This document shows positions 24,250 through 31,739 of a stretch of DNA of 44,571 bases, in pieces (within the stretch, counting starts at the first letter, position 1; each line of letters begins with the position of its first letter). The notes beneath the pieces were generated by a model that was given only the letters and a program-made list of their open reading frames with translations, made no database searches and was not told where the DNA came from. The DNA comes from Nitrosomonadales bacterium. Lineage in GTDB: Bacteria; Pseudomonadota; Gammaproteobacteria; Burkholderiales; Gallionellaceae. A program made the position numbers and the translations under genes. The stretch is from NCBI GenBank assembly GCA_016183575.1, contig JACPEI010000051.1, positions 1 through 44,571 of the forward strand. The letters are read 5' to 3'.

Positions 24250-24304
24250 CATGGTTATTGCTGTTTTGAAAGCCAAATGGAATAACACATTTACCGTTGC
24301 ATGC

Positions 24305-24904
24305 TCAGAACCACGCATAGGGTTCGACCGGCACGAACAGTATGCCGGTCAATTCGGGAGCGGTGTTTTGCAACGAGGGCAGGCGCGAGGCTTCGTGGTT
24401 GACGGCAACATGAAAACGTATCCATTTCTTGCCGTCTTTGCCCGGCTTGAAATGATTGGCATTGCGCACGACATAAATCAGATTGCGTGTCTTGAGATCG
24501 AACATCCAGTTGCCGGACTCCACCGACAGCGGGGTGGGGTCGTAAAACTCCCCGGCGTAATTGCGCGGCTTTTTCTGCAGCCAGTTCATCGGGTTGTCCT
24601 GCGCCAATGCCGGTAGATCGGACGGTTTGCCACGCGTCAGGATCTGCCCGTATTGCATGGTCAATGCACTTTGTATCGCGTTGCTCACTTCCACCATCGC
24701 GGTTTTTTCGGCCTGCTCTATGTAAAACAGCATACGATTGAGGAACAGGCCCGCCATCACCACGACGATGGTGATCACCACGATCAGTTCGATCAGGGTG
24801 AAGCCCTTTGAGGATTCAGGATTAAGAATTCGGGATCCAGGATTCAAGCACCGCCCCCCGCCAATCCCTCCCTGAATCCTGATTCCTGAATCCTGAATTC
24901 TCAT
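24305..24904 (-). CDS. Type IV prepilin-like protein (MshB/MshF position) with a repeat-derived leader
   Basis: A prepilin-like protein after mshG, where MSHA loci carry mshF/mshB. The mature part begins after KG/FTLIELIVVITIVVVMAGLFL with Glu5 and continues MLFYIEQAEKTAMVEVSNAIQSAL and a C domain with NWMFDLKTRNLIYVV. The only ATG near the operon junction, 24904, overlaps the mshG stop (ATGA) and gives a leader of about 35 residues (MRIQDSGIRIQGGIGG ... ILNPESSKG), far longer than normal; it is encoded by the repeat at 24811-24901. A TTG within the repeat could give a shorter leader. The mature pilin seems intact; leader processing is uncertain. Confidence 0.78.
   Translation of the reverse strand: MRIQDSGIRIQGGIGGGRCLNPGSRILNPESSKGFTLIELIVVITIVVVMAGLFLNRMLFYIEQAEKTAMVEVSNAIQSALTMQYGQILTRGKPSDLPALAQDNPMNWLQKKPRNYAGEFYDPTPLSVESGNWMFDLKTRNLIYVVRNANHFKPGKDGKKWIRFHVAVNHEASRLPSLQNTAPELTGILFVPVEPYAWF
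24811..24901. repeat. GAATCCTGAATC-type repeat encoding the leader of a prepilin
   Basis: Left half AGGATTCAGGATTAAGAATT, right half with CCTGAATCCTGATTCCTGAA: inverted halves of the short unit AGGATTCAGGATT about a GC-rich centre (CACCGCCCCCCGCC). The unit recurs at 30066-30086 after the SH3 gene. Confidence 0.85.
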
Positions 24905-26139
24905 CTGTTCATCGCCGCCTTGCCAAGGTCCCACATCGGCAGGAATACGCCGAGCGCCAGGATCAGCACCAGGATGCCGAGTGCCACGATCAGGATCGGT
25001 TCGATTTTCGAGCTGAGGGTGGCGACTTCATACTTGACTTCGCGCTCGTACATTTCCGCGACCTCCAGCATAATGCCGTCCATGTCGCCGGTTTCTTCGC
25101 CGACGGCAATCATCTGCAACACCACCGGATTAAATACATCGGCAGCAGTGGCAGTGTGCAGGATGCTTTCGCCGCGCTCCACCCCTTCGCGCATCTGCCC
25201 GATGCGGCTGCGCATGAATTCGTTATCCACCACCATCCCGACCACGTTCATGCCTTGCAGGATCGGCATGCCGCTCTTGAAGGAAAGCGCCAGGCTGCGC
25301 GCAAAACGCGACAATGTGGCCTTTAGAATGATGGACCCGACAACCGGGAGCTTGAATTTGTATCTGTCCCAGTTGTAGCGCCCGTCCACGGTGTTGATGT
25401 AGAAGCGAAAGCCCATCACTGCAGCGATCAATAGCGCCAGCATCAGCAGCCAGTAATCCACCATGAAGCCGGAAAAGCCCATCAGCATTTTGGTGATGAG
25501 CGGCAGCTCGGCATGGAAACCCGCATACACCTTGGCGAAAGCGGGGATCACGAACAGATTGATGATGACGATGGCAATCGCCATGGCGATGATCACAAAG
25601 CCGGGGTAGCGCATCGCGGTTTTGATGCGTTCGCGCATGTCGCGCTCAAATTCCAGGTAGCCGAACAGGCGGATGAAAGTTTCATCCAGCATGCCGGTCA
25701 TTTCACCGACCTGCACCATGCTGACGTAGAACGGCGAAAAAACCTTGGGGTGGCTGCGCATCGCGGTGCTGAGTTCGCGCCCGCTGTCCAGGCTCTCGCG
25801 CAAGTCCTGGATCATTGCCGCAAAGACCGGGTTTTTCGTGGATTCCTGCAGACCTGCCAGCGCGCGCATGATCGGCACGCCGGCCTTGAGCAGGGTGTAC
25901 ATCTGGCGGCTGAACAGCAGCAAATCAAACGGGGTGACCGGTTTCTCGGTGAGCAACCGCTTGAGCCAGTCCGGCTTGCGCATCGCGCTGCCGATGGTGC
26001 CGCGGAACGGCGTAATGGCGATCGGCGTAATGCCGGTTTTCACAAGCTGGTCGGCGATCGCGCCGCTGTCTTCGCCGTCCAGTGTGCCTTCCACCAGATC
26101 GCCGCGGCCATTGCGACCCTTGTAGGCGAAAACGGGCAT
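24901..26139 (-). CDS. mshG: MshG inner-membrane platform protein (GspF/PilC family)
   Basis: The platform protein couples the cytoplasmic ATPase to pilin insertion. The 412-residue protein starts MPVFAYKGRNGRGDLVEGTLDG and has two GspF domains (about 70-193 and 273-396), each followed by a hydrophobic segment (FVIIAMAIAIVIINLFVIPAF and PILIVALGILVLILALGVFLPM). The motifs LLKAGVPIMRAL and SFKSGMPILQGM mark the two repeats, with VGEMTGMLDE and VGEETGDMD at their ends. It lies between mshE and the prepilin gene, overlapping the latter's start. Confidence 0.93.
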   Translation of the reverse strand: MPVFAYKGRNGRGDLVEGTLDGEDSGAIADQLVKTGITPIAITPFRGTIGSAMRKPDWLKRLLTEKPVTPFDLLLFSRQMYTLLKAGVPIMRALAGLQESTKNPVFAAMIQDLRESLDSGRELSTAMRSHPKVFSPFYVSMVQVGEMTGMLDETFIRLFGYLEFERDMRERIKTAMRYPGFVIIAMAIAIVIINLFVIPAFAKVYAGFHAELPLITKMLMGFSGFMVDYWLLMLALLIAAVMGFRFYINTVDGRYNWDRYKFKLPVVGSIILKATLSRFARSLALSFKSGMPILQGMNVVGMVVDNEFMRSRIGQMREGVERGESILHTATAADVFNPVVLQMIAVGEETGDMDGIMLEVAEMYEREVKYEVATLSSKIEPILIVALGILVLILALGVFLPMWDLGKAAMNR

Positions 26140-26167
26140 TATCCCGGAAACCTTGGCAGAAGCCGTT

Positions 26168-26226
26168 GTAGGGGCGAATTCATTCGCCCGTGGGCGGATA
26201 AATCCGTCTTTACAGATTCACTGCCC
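26168..26226. repeat. Repeat between mshE and mshG
   Basis: GTAGGGGCGAATTCATTCGCCC hairpin followed by GGGCGGATAAATCCG and a distal GGGCAGT-type complement. It occupies the mshE-mshG gap (26140-26269). Confidence 0.82.
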
Positions 26227-26269
26227 ATGGATCGAGCAGTTCCGGCTATTCCAAAGTAAACCGCCATGA

Positions 26270-27973
26270 TCAGTCTTCCAACTGGTTGCTGATGCGCATC
26301 ACCTCGGCGACCGTGGTTTTGCCTTGCTTCAATTGCTCCAGCGCGCGATCGAGGATACTTTCGCCGTGCATGTGCTGGCGCGCCATCTGCATGAAGTGGG
26401 CGGGGCTCTCATGCGCGGCGGCCTCGACCATCTCGTGCCCCATTTCCAGCATTTCATACACGCCCATGCGGCCGCGATAGCCGGTGCCGTTGCAATTCGA
26501 GCAGCCCCGCCCCTGCAGCAAGCCGCCCCATTGATCAGGCGGCACGCCTTTGGTTTTCAACCACTCGCCTTCCTGCGGCGTGGGAAGATGCACTTCGCTA
26601 CAGCTTCCGCAGATGCGCCGCAACAGGCGCTGCGCGATGATGACCTGTAACGATGAGGCCACGATGGCGCGCGGCATGCCCATGTCCACGAGGCGGAACA
26701 GCGTGCCGGCGGCGTCGCGCGTATGCAGCGTGGAAAACACCAGGTGGCCGGTCATCGCGGCGCGCAGGCCGATTTGCGCGGTTTCCGCATCGCGCATTTC
26801 GCCGACCAGGATCACGTCCGGATCCTGGCGCAACGTGGAACGCAATATGCGCGAAAAGGTCAGGTCGATCTTTTCGTTGACCTGCACCTGATTGATGCCC
26901 GGCAGGCGGTATTCCACCGGATCTTCCACGGTGATGATCTTCTGCTCGATGGTGTTGATCTCGGCCAGCGCGGCATACAGCGTGGTGGTCTTGCCGCTGC
27001 CGGTCGGGCCGGTCACCAGCACCATGCCGTTGCTGCGCCGGATGATCTCGCGGAAGCGCTTCAGCATTTCGGCCGGCATCCCCAGCTTGTCCAGGCCGAT
27101 CATGCCGCCCCCCTGGCGCAGCAAACGCATCACCACCGCCTCGCCGTATTGCATCGGACAGGTGGCGATACGCACATCCACGCCCTGGTCGCGCACCCGC
27201 ACATGGAAGCGCCCGTCCTGCGGCAGGCGCTTTTCGGAAATATCCAGGCCGGACATCAGCTTGAGGCGCAACACCAGCGCGGGAGCGATCTTGTTATCGG
27301 CTTCCATTTGCAAATGCAGCAAGCCGTCGATGCGGAAGCGGATCATCAGCTTCCCTTCCTGCGGCTCGATATGAATGTCCGACGCGCGGATCTGCGTGGC
27401 ATCGTCAAACATGGTCTGCAGCAGCTTCACCACCGGCGCCTCTTCGAGGCCGGCGGTAGCGGTCAGCCTGCCAAAATCCACATAGGTGTCGCCCAGGTCT
27501 TCGCTGAGCTCGCGCGCCAGCCCGGTGATTTCCTCGGTGCGCCGGTAGCCGCGATCGATGCTTTCCAGCAACTGCCCTTCGGTGACCACCGCCACGTCGA
27601 TGTCACGCCTGACGATGCGCGCTATTTCATCGAAAGCAAACAAATCGGTTGGATCTACCATGCCGACCAGCAACATGCCATTGCGCTCCTCCAGCGCAAT
27701 CGCGCGGAAACGCCGCGCCTGATTTTCCGGCAGCAGCCGGACCTGCTCAGGATGGATGTTGTAGTGCTTGAGATTGATATAGGAAATGTTGAGTTGCTTG
27801 GCGAGCGTCTCGGAAATCTGCTCTTCGGTGACGAAGGCATTGTCCGCCAGCACGCGTCCCAGCTTGCGCCCGCTGCGCTTTTGCTGCTCAAGCGCGAATT
27901 TGAGCTGGTCTTGCGATATGAGATTCTGCTGCACCAGCAAATCGCCCAAGCGAACTTTCTCCGGACGCGCCAT
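26270..27973 (-). CDS. mshE: MshE pilus extension ATPase (GspE/PilB family) with MshEN c-di-GMP-type domain
   Basis: MshE powers pilus polymerisation. The 567-residue protein has the N-terminal MshEN motif RLGDLLVQQNLISQDQLKFALEQQ (residues 8-31), which in characterised MshE and related ATPases binds cyclic-di-GMP, then a second similar stretch at NISYINLKHYNIHPEQVRLLP. The motor has Walker A GPTGSGKTTT (about 326-335), Asp box, Walker B ILVGEMRDAETA, His box STLHTRDAAGTLFRL and a tetracysteine zinc site (CGSC ... CSNC). Ribosome site GGGAG seven bases before ATG 27973. It starts the pilus cluster. Confidence 0.95.
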   Translation of the reverse strand: MARPEKVRLGDLLVQQNLISQDQLKFALEQQKRSGRKLGRVLADNAFVTEEQISETLAKQLNISYINLKHYNIHPEQVRLLPENQARRFRAIALEERNGMLLVGMVDPTDLFAFDEIARIVRRDIDVAVVTEGQLLESIDRGYRRTEEITGLARELSEDLGDTYVDFGRLTATAGLEEAPVVKLLQTMFDDATQIRASDIHIEPQEGKLMIRFRIDGLLHLQMEADNKIAPALVLRLKLMSGLDISEKRLPQDGRFHVRVRDQGVDVRIATCPMQYGEAVVMRLLRQGGGMIGLDKLGMPAEMLKRFREIIRRSNGMVLVTGPTGSGKTTTLYAALAEINTIEQKIITVEDPVEYRLPGINQVQVNEKIDLTFSRILRSTLRQDPDVILVGEMRDAETAQIGLRAAMTGHLVFSTLHTRDAAGTLFRLVDMGMPRAIVASSLQVIIAQRLLRRICGSCSEVHLPTPQEGEWLKTKGVPPDQWGGLLQGRGCSNCNGTGYRGRMGVYEMLEMGHEMVEAAAHESPAHFMQMARQHMHGESILDRALEQLKQGKTTVAEVMRISNQLED

Positions 27974-28055
27974 AATTCTTCTCCCAGAATATTTTTATTG
28001 CGAGCTGACCTCAACGAGTCAGGAAATTAGCCGTTTTTCCCGACACTGACAAGCC

Positions 28056-28259
28056 TTACATGCGCTTCTTGTTCTTGTTGCTCTTGTTGCTCCTGGCATG
28101 TTCACATGATGCGATATTATCCGTTTCATGCAAGTCGAGGGTCTGCGTGCAAACGACCTTCCGCGAGGTGTGCCTTACGGGTATGCCATGTTCGCATGTC
28201 CCGCAAGTGAGTGCCTCCTTCGATTTGTTATTATCGGGGGGAGTTTTGATTCTGTTCAT
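28056..28259 (-). CDS. Small Cys-rich protein, unknown
   Basis: A 67-residue frame starting at ATG 28259, with GGAG eight bases upstream. It contains four Cys and neighbouring His (CGTCEHG at about 19-25, VVC at 37, SCEHA at about 51-55) followed by a Lys/Asn-rich tail. The pattern suggests a metal-binding or redox protein. I know no family. The opposite strand gives a lipoprotein-like frame (positions 28060-28266) without a ribosome site, which I reject. The frame continues upstream but only without RBS. It lies upstream of mshE and divergent from trmL. Confidence 0.5.
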   Translation of the reverse strand: MNRIKTPPDNNKSKEALTCGTCEHGIPVRHTSRKVVCTQTLDLHETDNIASCEHARSNKSNKNKKRM

Positions 28260-28379
28260 TCCTTGATCTCCGCGCTGTTTCGGGGGCCGCTTAACTCCGG
28301 GAAAATCCGGCCACATGACGTTAATTTTTAGCTCGCGAACATTATAAGTGCCTATATTGTACTTTTGTAGAGATTCCTT

Positions 28380-28844
28380 ATGTTTCATGTGATCCTGTAT
28401 CAACCGGAAATTCCGCCAAATACCGGCAATATCATTCGCCTGTGCGCCAATACCGGCTGCCAGTTGCATCTGGTCAAGCCGCTCGGCTTCACGCTGGAGG
28501 ACAAGCAGCTCGTTCGCGCCGGGCTGGATTATCACGAGTTTGCGACATTGCGCGTGCATGATAGTTTGCCGGATTGTTTGTCGGCATTTGACCCGGCGCG
28601 CGTTTTTGCGCTGACCACCAAGGGCTCACAAGCCTTCCATCAAGTTTTCTATCAAACCGGGGATGCGTTCTTGTTCGGGCCGGAAAGCCGCGGCCTGCCC
28701 GCCGAGGTGCTGGATCAATTCGACGCCGGGCATCGGGTGCGCCTGCCGATGCTGCCGCACAGCCGCAGCCTGAATTTGTCGAATACGGTGGCCGTGGCGG
28801 TGTTCGAGGCGTGGCGGCAATGCGGGTTTGACGGAGGAAAATAG
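28380..28844 (+). CDS. trmL: tRNA (cytidine(34)-2'-O)-methyltransferase TrmL
   Basis: TrmL is a SPOUT methyltransferase that adds a 2'-O-methyl group to the wobble base of tRNA-Leu. The 154-residue protein has the family start MFHVILYQPEIPPNTGNIIRLCANTG, the knot-region LFGPESRGLP and the C-terminal LPMLPHSRSLNLSNTVAVAVFEAWRQ. It is one of only two plus-strand genes in the left 39 kb. It is followed by a repeat (28842-28930) that fills the gap to the convergent gpsA. Confidence 0.96.
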   Translation: MFHVILYQPEIPPNTGNIIRLCANTGCQLHLVKPLGFTLEDKQLVRAGLDYHEFATLRVHDSLPDCLSAFDPARVFALTTKGSQAFHQVFYQTGDAFLFGPESRGLPAEVLDQFDAGHRVRLPMLPHSRSLNLSNTVAVAVFEAWRQCGFDGGK

Positions 28845-28930
28845 GGAGTGGATCGGCACTGCGTGCCTCAGTGGTGAGTGGAGCGGAACTACGTGCCTCA
28901 GTGGGAAAACCCTCTCCCCACTCCCCACTT
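28842..28930. repeat. GTGGGGA-type repeat between trmL and gpsA
   Basis: TAGGGAGTGGATCGGCACTG, then two copies of GTGCCTCAGTGG (28863-28874 and 28892-28903), the core AGTGGGAAAACC, and an inverted CTCCCCACTCCCCACTTA end. The right end runs into the gpsA stop (TAA at 28931-28929). Same core as the block inside bioH. Confidence 0.85.
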
Positions 28931-29975
28931 ACTGGAACTCATTGTTCGGCGTGCGGTTCAATAGCTCGGCGACGACTTCCGCAACGGGAATATGCTCGTA
29001 AAGAATGCGATAGACGGCCTCGCAAATCGGCATCGCTACGCCCAGACGTTGCGCCAGGCGATGCACTTCGCGCACCGTGTAAACGCCTTCGGCAACATGC
29101 CCGAGTCTGCGCAATATCTCCGTCAAATCGTGCTGTTGCGCCAGCAGCAGGCCGACCTGGCGATTGCGCGACAAATCGCCGGTGCAGGTGAGGATCAAGT
29201 CGCCCGCGCCGGACAAGCCGCCCAGTGTTTCGGGACGCCCGCCAAGCTTCAGTCCGAGCCGGGTAATCTCGGCCAGGCCGCGCGTCAGCAATGCGGCGCG
29301 CGCGTTATAGCCAAGCCCCATGCCGTCGCAAATGCCGGCGGCGATCGCCATCACATTTTTCACCGCGCCGCCGACTTCCACGCCGATCACATCATTGCTG
29401 GCATAGATGCGCAAACACGCGTGATGCAGGGCCTGTGCCGTGCGCTGCGCAAACTCCTCGTCAGCGGAAGCGAGCGTCAATGCGGCCGGCAGGCCGCGCG
29501 CGACTTCTTGCGCGAAACTGGGACCGGACAACACGCCGCGACGAAATCCTTCCGGCAGTATTTCGGCGGCCACCTGATGCGGCAACAGCGAAGTTTCCGC
29601 TTCGAAACCCTTGCATACCCACACCACACCCGGGAATTTTACAACGCCTTTCTCGTTCGTCCTTTCTCCCGCTTGCGGGAGAGAGTTAGAGAGAGGGAAG
29701 CAACTGGCAATCTGTTGCAGCGTCGCCCGCAGCGCAGCGGAGGGCACGGCGATGATCGCCAATTCGACCTCGCCCAATGCAGCGGAAAAATCCGCGCTCA
29801 GCTCGAGATTGTCAGGCAGCGGAATATCCGGGAGGTAGCGCTGATTGCGGCGCGTGGCGCGCATCGCTTCGATTTGCGCGGCATCGCGCGCCCACAGCGT
29901 AACGCGGTGGCTGGCAGCCAGGCTGATGGCGAGCGCGGTTCCCCATGCCCCCGCACCGATGACGGTAATGTTCAT
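28929..29975 (-). CDS. gpsA: NAD(P)-dependent glycerol-3-phosphate dehydrogenase GpsA, with an in-frame repeat insertion
   Basis: GpsA makes sn-glycerol 3-phosphate for phospholipids from dihydroxyacetone phosphate. The 348-residue protein has VIGAGAWGTALA (NAD-binding loop, residues 4-15), VLSGPSFAQEVARGLP, the catalytic Lys in GGAVKNVMAIAAGICDGMG, and LTCTGDLSRNRQVG. Between IAVPSAALRATLQQI and VVWVCKGFEAET there are about 18 more residues than in E. coli GpsA (PLSNSLPQAGERTNEKG); these are encoded by a CT/GA hairpin repeat near 29654-29698. Frame is kept. It is followed downstream by repeat DNA and preceded by secB-SH3 genes. Confidence 0.94.
   Translation of the reverse strand: MNITVIGAGAWGTALAISLAASHRVTLWARDAAQIEAMRATRRNQRYLPDIPLPDNLELSADFSAALGEVELAIIAVPSAALRATLQQIASCFPLSNSLPQAGERTNEKGVVKFPGVVWVCKGFEAETSLLPHQVAAEILPEGFRRGVLSGPSFAQEVARGLPAALTLASADEEFAQRTAQALHHACLRIYASNDVIGVEVGGAVKNVMAIAAGICDGMGLGYNARAALLTRGLAEITRLGLKLGGRPETLGGLSGAGDLILTCTGDLSRNRQVGLLLAQQHDLTEILRRLGHVAEGVYTVREVHRLAQRLGVAMPICEAVYRILYEHIPVAEVVAELLNRTPNNEFQ
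29654..29698. repeat. CT/GA hairpin repeat inside gpsA
   Basis: CTTTCTCCCGCTTGCGGGAG with arms TCTCCCGC and GCGGGAGA, then AGAGTTAGAGAGAGGG. It resembles the CTCTCCCGT...ACGGGAGAG module in bioF (5263-5285). It is translated as part of GpsA. Confidence 0.8.
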
Positions 29976-29990
29976 TTATTCAATCTGAAT

Positions 29991-30088
29991 ATGGGAGTGG
30001 AAAATGGTAAGTGGTAAGTGGTAAGTGGTAAGTGGGAAAACCACTGCCTCGGTTTTTACTCGATCCCCGATCCTGAATCCTGATTCTA
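29991..30088. repeat. Composite repeat between the SH3 gene and gpsA
   Basis: Contains four tandem 7-bp units GGTAAGT (30006-30034), the core AAGTGGGAAAACC (30032-30044) and a GATCCTGAATCCTGATTCTA end (30069-30088) whose complement begins directly at the SH3-gene stop codon. It combines the two repeat families found in bioH and after mshG. Confidence 0.88.
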
Positions 30089-30556
30089 CTCGCCCCATAC
30101 CTCGGTGCTGCGCACATAGCCGACATCGGTGTCTTGATGGCGCACCTTGACCCAGCCGGCGCCGGTTGATTCAAGGTGCTCCAATGCCACCTGCTGGCGC
30201 ACCTGAAACAAGCGCGCCGCGCCTGAATCAGGCGCGGCGCGCACATCCAGCAGCAGCGGCAGCGCGAACACATAGCGCTTGCTGCTCAATACACGCTTTT
30301 CCACCCAGTACAGCCCGCCGGAACGGTCGCGCACCTTGACCCAATTATCCAGCGTGACAACCTGCTCGAAAGGCATGTAGCGATTCACCACGAACAGTTT
30401 TTTCGCCTTGAGCGAGGGCGCGTCGTAGAGTACCGCACTGCTCTCGCCGACCGACACATAATCCACCGCATAGGCTGCGTTCGCGCCGCACAGCAACCCG
30501 GCCACAATAACAAAACGGGCCAGCGCCAGCAGATGCGGGGGGTTATGCAGTTTCAT
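30086..30556 (-). CDS. SH3-domain protein, secreted
   Basis: A 156-residue protein with a signal peptide (FVIVAGLLCGANAAYA, cleavage near residue 30) and two SH3b-like motifs: SAVLYDAPSLKAKKLFVVNRYMP ... NWVKVRDRSGGLYWVEKR and RAAPDSGAARLFQVRQQVAL ... GWVKVRHQDTDVGYVR. Proteins of this type bind peptidoglycan or act as periplasmic adaptors. It overlaps secB by 1 base (ATGA), a fixed neighbour arrangement with secB and gpsA. Substrate unknown. Confidence 0.85.
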   Translation of the reverse strand: MKLHNPPHLLALARFVIVAGLLCGANAAYAVDYVSVGESSAVLYDAPSLKAKKLFVVNRYMPFEQVVTLDNWVKVRDRSGGLYWVEKRVLSSKRYVFALPLLLDVRAAPDSGAARLFQVRQQVALEHLESTGAGWVKVRHQDTDVGYVRSTEVWGE

Positions 30557-31023
30557 CAGTGGGTAGTGGTCACCGCAGCCTGCGCCTGCTCCTGCTTATG
30601 TTGCTGGTAGAGCATATCGAAGTTGACCGGGTTGAGCATCACCGGCGCAAAACCGGCGCGCACGGCGGTATTGGAAATGAGTTCGCGCAAATACGGGAAC
30701 AGGATGTTCGGGCACATCACCGCCAGCACCGGCTCCACGTCTTCGCTGGGCAGGTTGCTCAGGCGGAAGATGCCGGCCTGTTTGGCCTCGATCAGGAACA
30801 TCACCTTTTCGCCGACCTTGGCCGTTACGGTATTGGTGATCATCACTTCGTACACGTCCCCCTCGATCACTGCGGTTTGAGTGTTCAATTGCACATCGAT
30901 TTGCGGGCTTTCACGTTCCAGAAAAATATTCGGCGCGTGCGGAATCTCCAGCGAGAGATCCTTCACGTAGATTTTTTCGATGTTGAATGCGGGTTGATTG
31001 TTTTCTTGAGCTGCTGCAGTCAT
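30556..31023 (-). CDS. secB: Protein-export chaperone SecB
   Basis: SecB keeps exported proteins unfolded and delivers them to SecA. The 155-residue protein has FNIEKIYVKDLSLEIPHAPNIF, VIEGDVYEVMITNTVTAKV, AKQAGIFRLSNLP and CPNILFPYLRELISNTAVRAGF, all strongly typical. ATG 31023 has GAGGAAG upstream. Located between grxC and the SH3 gene, as in many proteobacteria. Confidence 0.97.
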   Translation of the reverse strand: MTAAAQENNQPAFNIEKIYVKDLSLEIPHAPNIFLERESPQIDVQLNTQTAVIEGDVYEVMITNTVTAKVGEKVMFLIEAKQAGIFRLSNLPSEDVEPVLAVMCPNILFPYLRELISNTAVRAGFAPVMLNPVNFDMLYQQHKQEQAQAAVTTTH

Positions 31024-31056
31024 GTTTCTTCCTCTAAGGTTAAGTTGCTAAAAGTG

Positions 31057-31317
31057 TCATCTTGCTAAAAGTTTATCCAATCCTCCGGCACGATCGAGCG
31101 CTGCAAGCTCGTCATAGCCGCCGACATATTCACCGCCGATATAAATTTGCGGCACGGTACGCCGCCCGGTTTTTTCCATCATCGCCACACGCAATTCCGG
31201 CTGCAAATCGACGCGTATCTTTTCAATCTCCTGCACGCCCTTGCGCTGCAACAACTGTTCGGCGCGGACGCAGTACGGACAGACTGCGGTGCAGTACATC
31301 AACGCCTTTGCCATCAT
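31057..31317 (-). CDS. grxC: Glutaredoxin 3
   Basis: An 86-residue glutaredoxin with active site CPYC (MYCTAVCPYCVRAEQLL), TVPQIYIGGEYVGGYDEL (cis-Pro and glutathione-binding region) and DKLLAR end. It reduces protein disulfides or glutathione mixed disulfides in the cytoplasm. ATG 31317 is chosen because it overlaps the rhodanese gene's stop; ATG 31314 is almost equivalent. A longer upstream frame is only the shadow of the rhodanese gene. Confidence 0.94.
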   Translation of the reverse strand: MMAKALMYCTAVCPYCVRAEQLLQRKGVQEIEKIRVDLQPELRVAMMEKTGRRTVPQIYIGGEYVGGYDELAALDRAGGLDKLLAR

Positions 31318-31739
31318 TTTTTCCCGGTTGCTTTTTCCAGGGGCAAATTGGCCTTCTGCCAGGCTATTATGCCGCCTGTCAGATTGTAGACCTGGCCAAA
31401 GCCGCTCTTGCCCAGCATCGTGCAGGCCGAGACGGAACGGTTGCCGCTGCGGCATATCACCACGATGGGCTGCTCCTTGTATTTTTCCAGCTCGCCGATG
31501 CGCTCCTTGAGCTTGCCGAGTTGAATCGGCGTGGAATTCAGGATATGCCCTGCCTTGTATTCGCCCTCATCGCGCACGTCCAGCACCAGCGCGTTCTTAT
31601 GGTTGATGAGCTGCAGGGCTGCGGTGCAATCCACCTCCTTGATGCCGCGAATGCGGTTGCCGAACATCGACCAGAACAGCATGGCACCGCTGAACAACGC
31701 GATGGAAATCGGAAGAATGTTATTGCTGACGAACTGCAC
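31314..31739 (-). CDS. Membrane-anchored rhodanese-like protein
   Basis: A 141-residue protein: an N-terminal membrane helix (ILPISIALFSGAMLFW) and a single rhodanese domain with LVLDVRDEGEYKAGHI and the active-site loop VVICRSGNRS, holding the catalytic Cys. Typical of the YibN-type neighbours of grxC and secB. It could carry sulfane sulfur. It overlaps the stop of the O-antigen-ligase-like gene by 20 bases and the start of grxC. Confidence 0.92.
   Translation of the reverse strand: MQFVSNNILPISIALFSGAMLFWSMFGNRIRGIKEVDCTAALQLINHKNALVLDVRDEGEYKAGHILNSTPIQLGKLKERIGELEKYKEQPIVVICRSGNRSVSACTMLGKSGFGQVYNLTGGIIAWQKANLPLEKATGKK

Noticed and set aside
26723-28030. 435-codon plus-strand frame opposite mshE
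   Set aside because: His/Gln-rich antisense shadow of a well-conserved ATPase gene.
28060-28266. Plus-strand lipoprotein-like frame (MRFLFLLLLLLLACSHD...)
   Set aside because: Poly-Leu comes from the Lys/Asn-rich tail of the opposite frame; no ribosome site and it faces the better-supported small Cys-rich gene.
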